From the IMG/VR virus record IMGVR_UViG_3300046756_000343, positions 1-38,012 of that record: a stretch of 38,012 nucleotides of DNA. One strand, 5' to 3'. This DNA is from a virus. Below the pieces are notes generated by a model. That model ran no database searches, had not been told where the DNA came from, and was given only the letters and a program-made list of their open reading frames with translations. This document shows, one piece after another, positions 37,472 to 38,012 of this stretch; the first letter of the stretch is position 1; the number at the start of each line of letters is the position of its first letter. A program made the translations under genes and the position numbers.

Positions 37472-38012
37472 TTACCCTGTGTCTACTTCTTTCCAATTTG
37501 TAGTAATTCCTGTTTGAATTTTTGACCATATTACAGGTATGTTTACACTTCCTAAACTAGCATTTGCAGTAAGTTGTGTTACTGGAACAAGAACACCTAA
37601 ACCGGCTCCTACACTAGACAGTGATGAGGTTAAACTAATACCAGTTAAGCTAACTGGTTCATTTACTTCGGTATTAATATTTCCTAAAGCAATACCGGCA
37701 AAATTTGTATTTAATTGAATTGGATAGTTTGCGTTGTTCTCTTCTACTGTTGTAATACTACCTAATCTAGTGCCCGCATACTCAGAAATATCAGTGCTTG
37801 AAGCTAAAGGATTATATGTTTGTAAGTAAGAGTCAAAAAAACCATTAATATTAGAACCATTATCCGATGAGTCAACACCATTACCACTATTGGTATAAAG
37901 TTGACCAGTTGCAGAAGAATAATGATATAATTCTAACATTCCATCTTCATCACCAGTGTATTCTGATGTTGGACAAGTAACTGTTCCTGAAAAAGGTGCT
38001 CCTTTTCTTACC
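37472..38012 (-). CDS. Tail fibre-like structural protein, C-terminal part only
   Basis: This minus-strand frame is open from the right edge to a stop at 37472, so its start lies beyond 38012. About 179 residues are visible. They are Ser/Thr/Asn/Gly-rich and beta-like (ATGQLYTNSGNGVDSSDNGS; EPVSLTGISLTSSLSSVGAGLGVLVPVTQLTANASLGSVN). This composition fits a fibre, tail spike or other structural protein. An internal ATG exists at 37939, but coding runs upstream through it. No enzymatic motif is visible. Confidence 0.65.
   Translation of the reverse strand, partial: VRKGAPFSGTVTCPTSEYTGDEDGMLELYHYSSATGQLYTNSGNGVDSSDNGSNINGFFDSYLQTYNPLASSTDISEYAGTRLGSITTVEENNANYPIQLNTNFAGIALGNINTEVNEPVSLTGISLTSSLSSVGAGLGVLVPVTQLTANASLGSVNIPVIWSKIQTGITTNWKEVDTG

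Overview
The window looks like most of the genome of a lytic-type tailed bacteriophage with an AT-rich, tightly packed genome. It carries a phage terminase small subunit, a family A DNA polymerase, a primase, helicases, an M15 endolysin, a P22-like tail accessory protein, a tail fibre and large glycine-motif virion proteins. Gene junctions are mostly ATGA or TAATG overlaps. The gene set and low G+C resemble uncultured marine phages and pelagiphages. That placement, and a SAR11-like host, is inference from general familiarity and not a database result. I see no integrase, repressor/lysogeny module, tRNA, rRNA, CRISPR array or insertion sequence. Head genes (large terminase, portal, capsid) are not in the window and probably lie beyond the right edge.

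Layout. 1-1944 (minus): small early-type genes with sigma70-like promoters. 1986-3914 (plus): a distinct block near 50% G+C. It holds a ~620-nt gene-free stretch that folds into many helices, small genes, a GP88-like gene and three arrays of a 7-bp AAGCnnC repeat. 3825-6348 (minus): VRR-NUC nuclease, two sulfotransferases and an Asp/Asn-hydroxylase-like dioxygenase. 6391-6909 (plus): lone small terminase. 6906-11571 (minus): PD-(D/E)XK exonuclease, zinc-ribbon and HNH proteins, two more sulfotransferase-like genes, a GT64-like glycosyltransferase, a ribbon-helix-helix regulator and a small basic protein. 11564-13338 (minus): M15 endolysin, tiny zinc-knuckle proteins and membrane proteins (lysis region). 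13417-21329 (minus): replication module (Pol A, DUF3310, UvrD-like helicase, AEP-type primase, putative ssDNA-binding protein). 21389-23408 (plus): SNF2-type helicase, an APS-kinase-like gene and a small ORF. 23405-38012 (minus): virion morphogenesis, with two glycosyltransferases embedded among structural genes.

Two things stand out. First, 2024-2641 looks like a large structured noncoding RNA. It has a promoter on its own strand, and all three G/T wobble positions I noted pair only if the plus strand is the RNA. Second, the genome pairs an APS kinase-like protein, which would make the sulfate donor PAPS, with up to four sulfotransferase-like proteins and three glycosyltransferases. This is a plausible phage-encoded glycan or virion sulfation pathway. 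Both are inferences from motifs and by-eye pairing; no alignment, folding or search was run.
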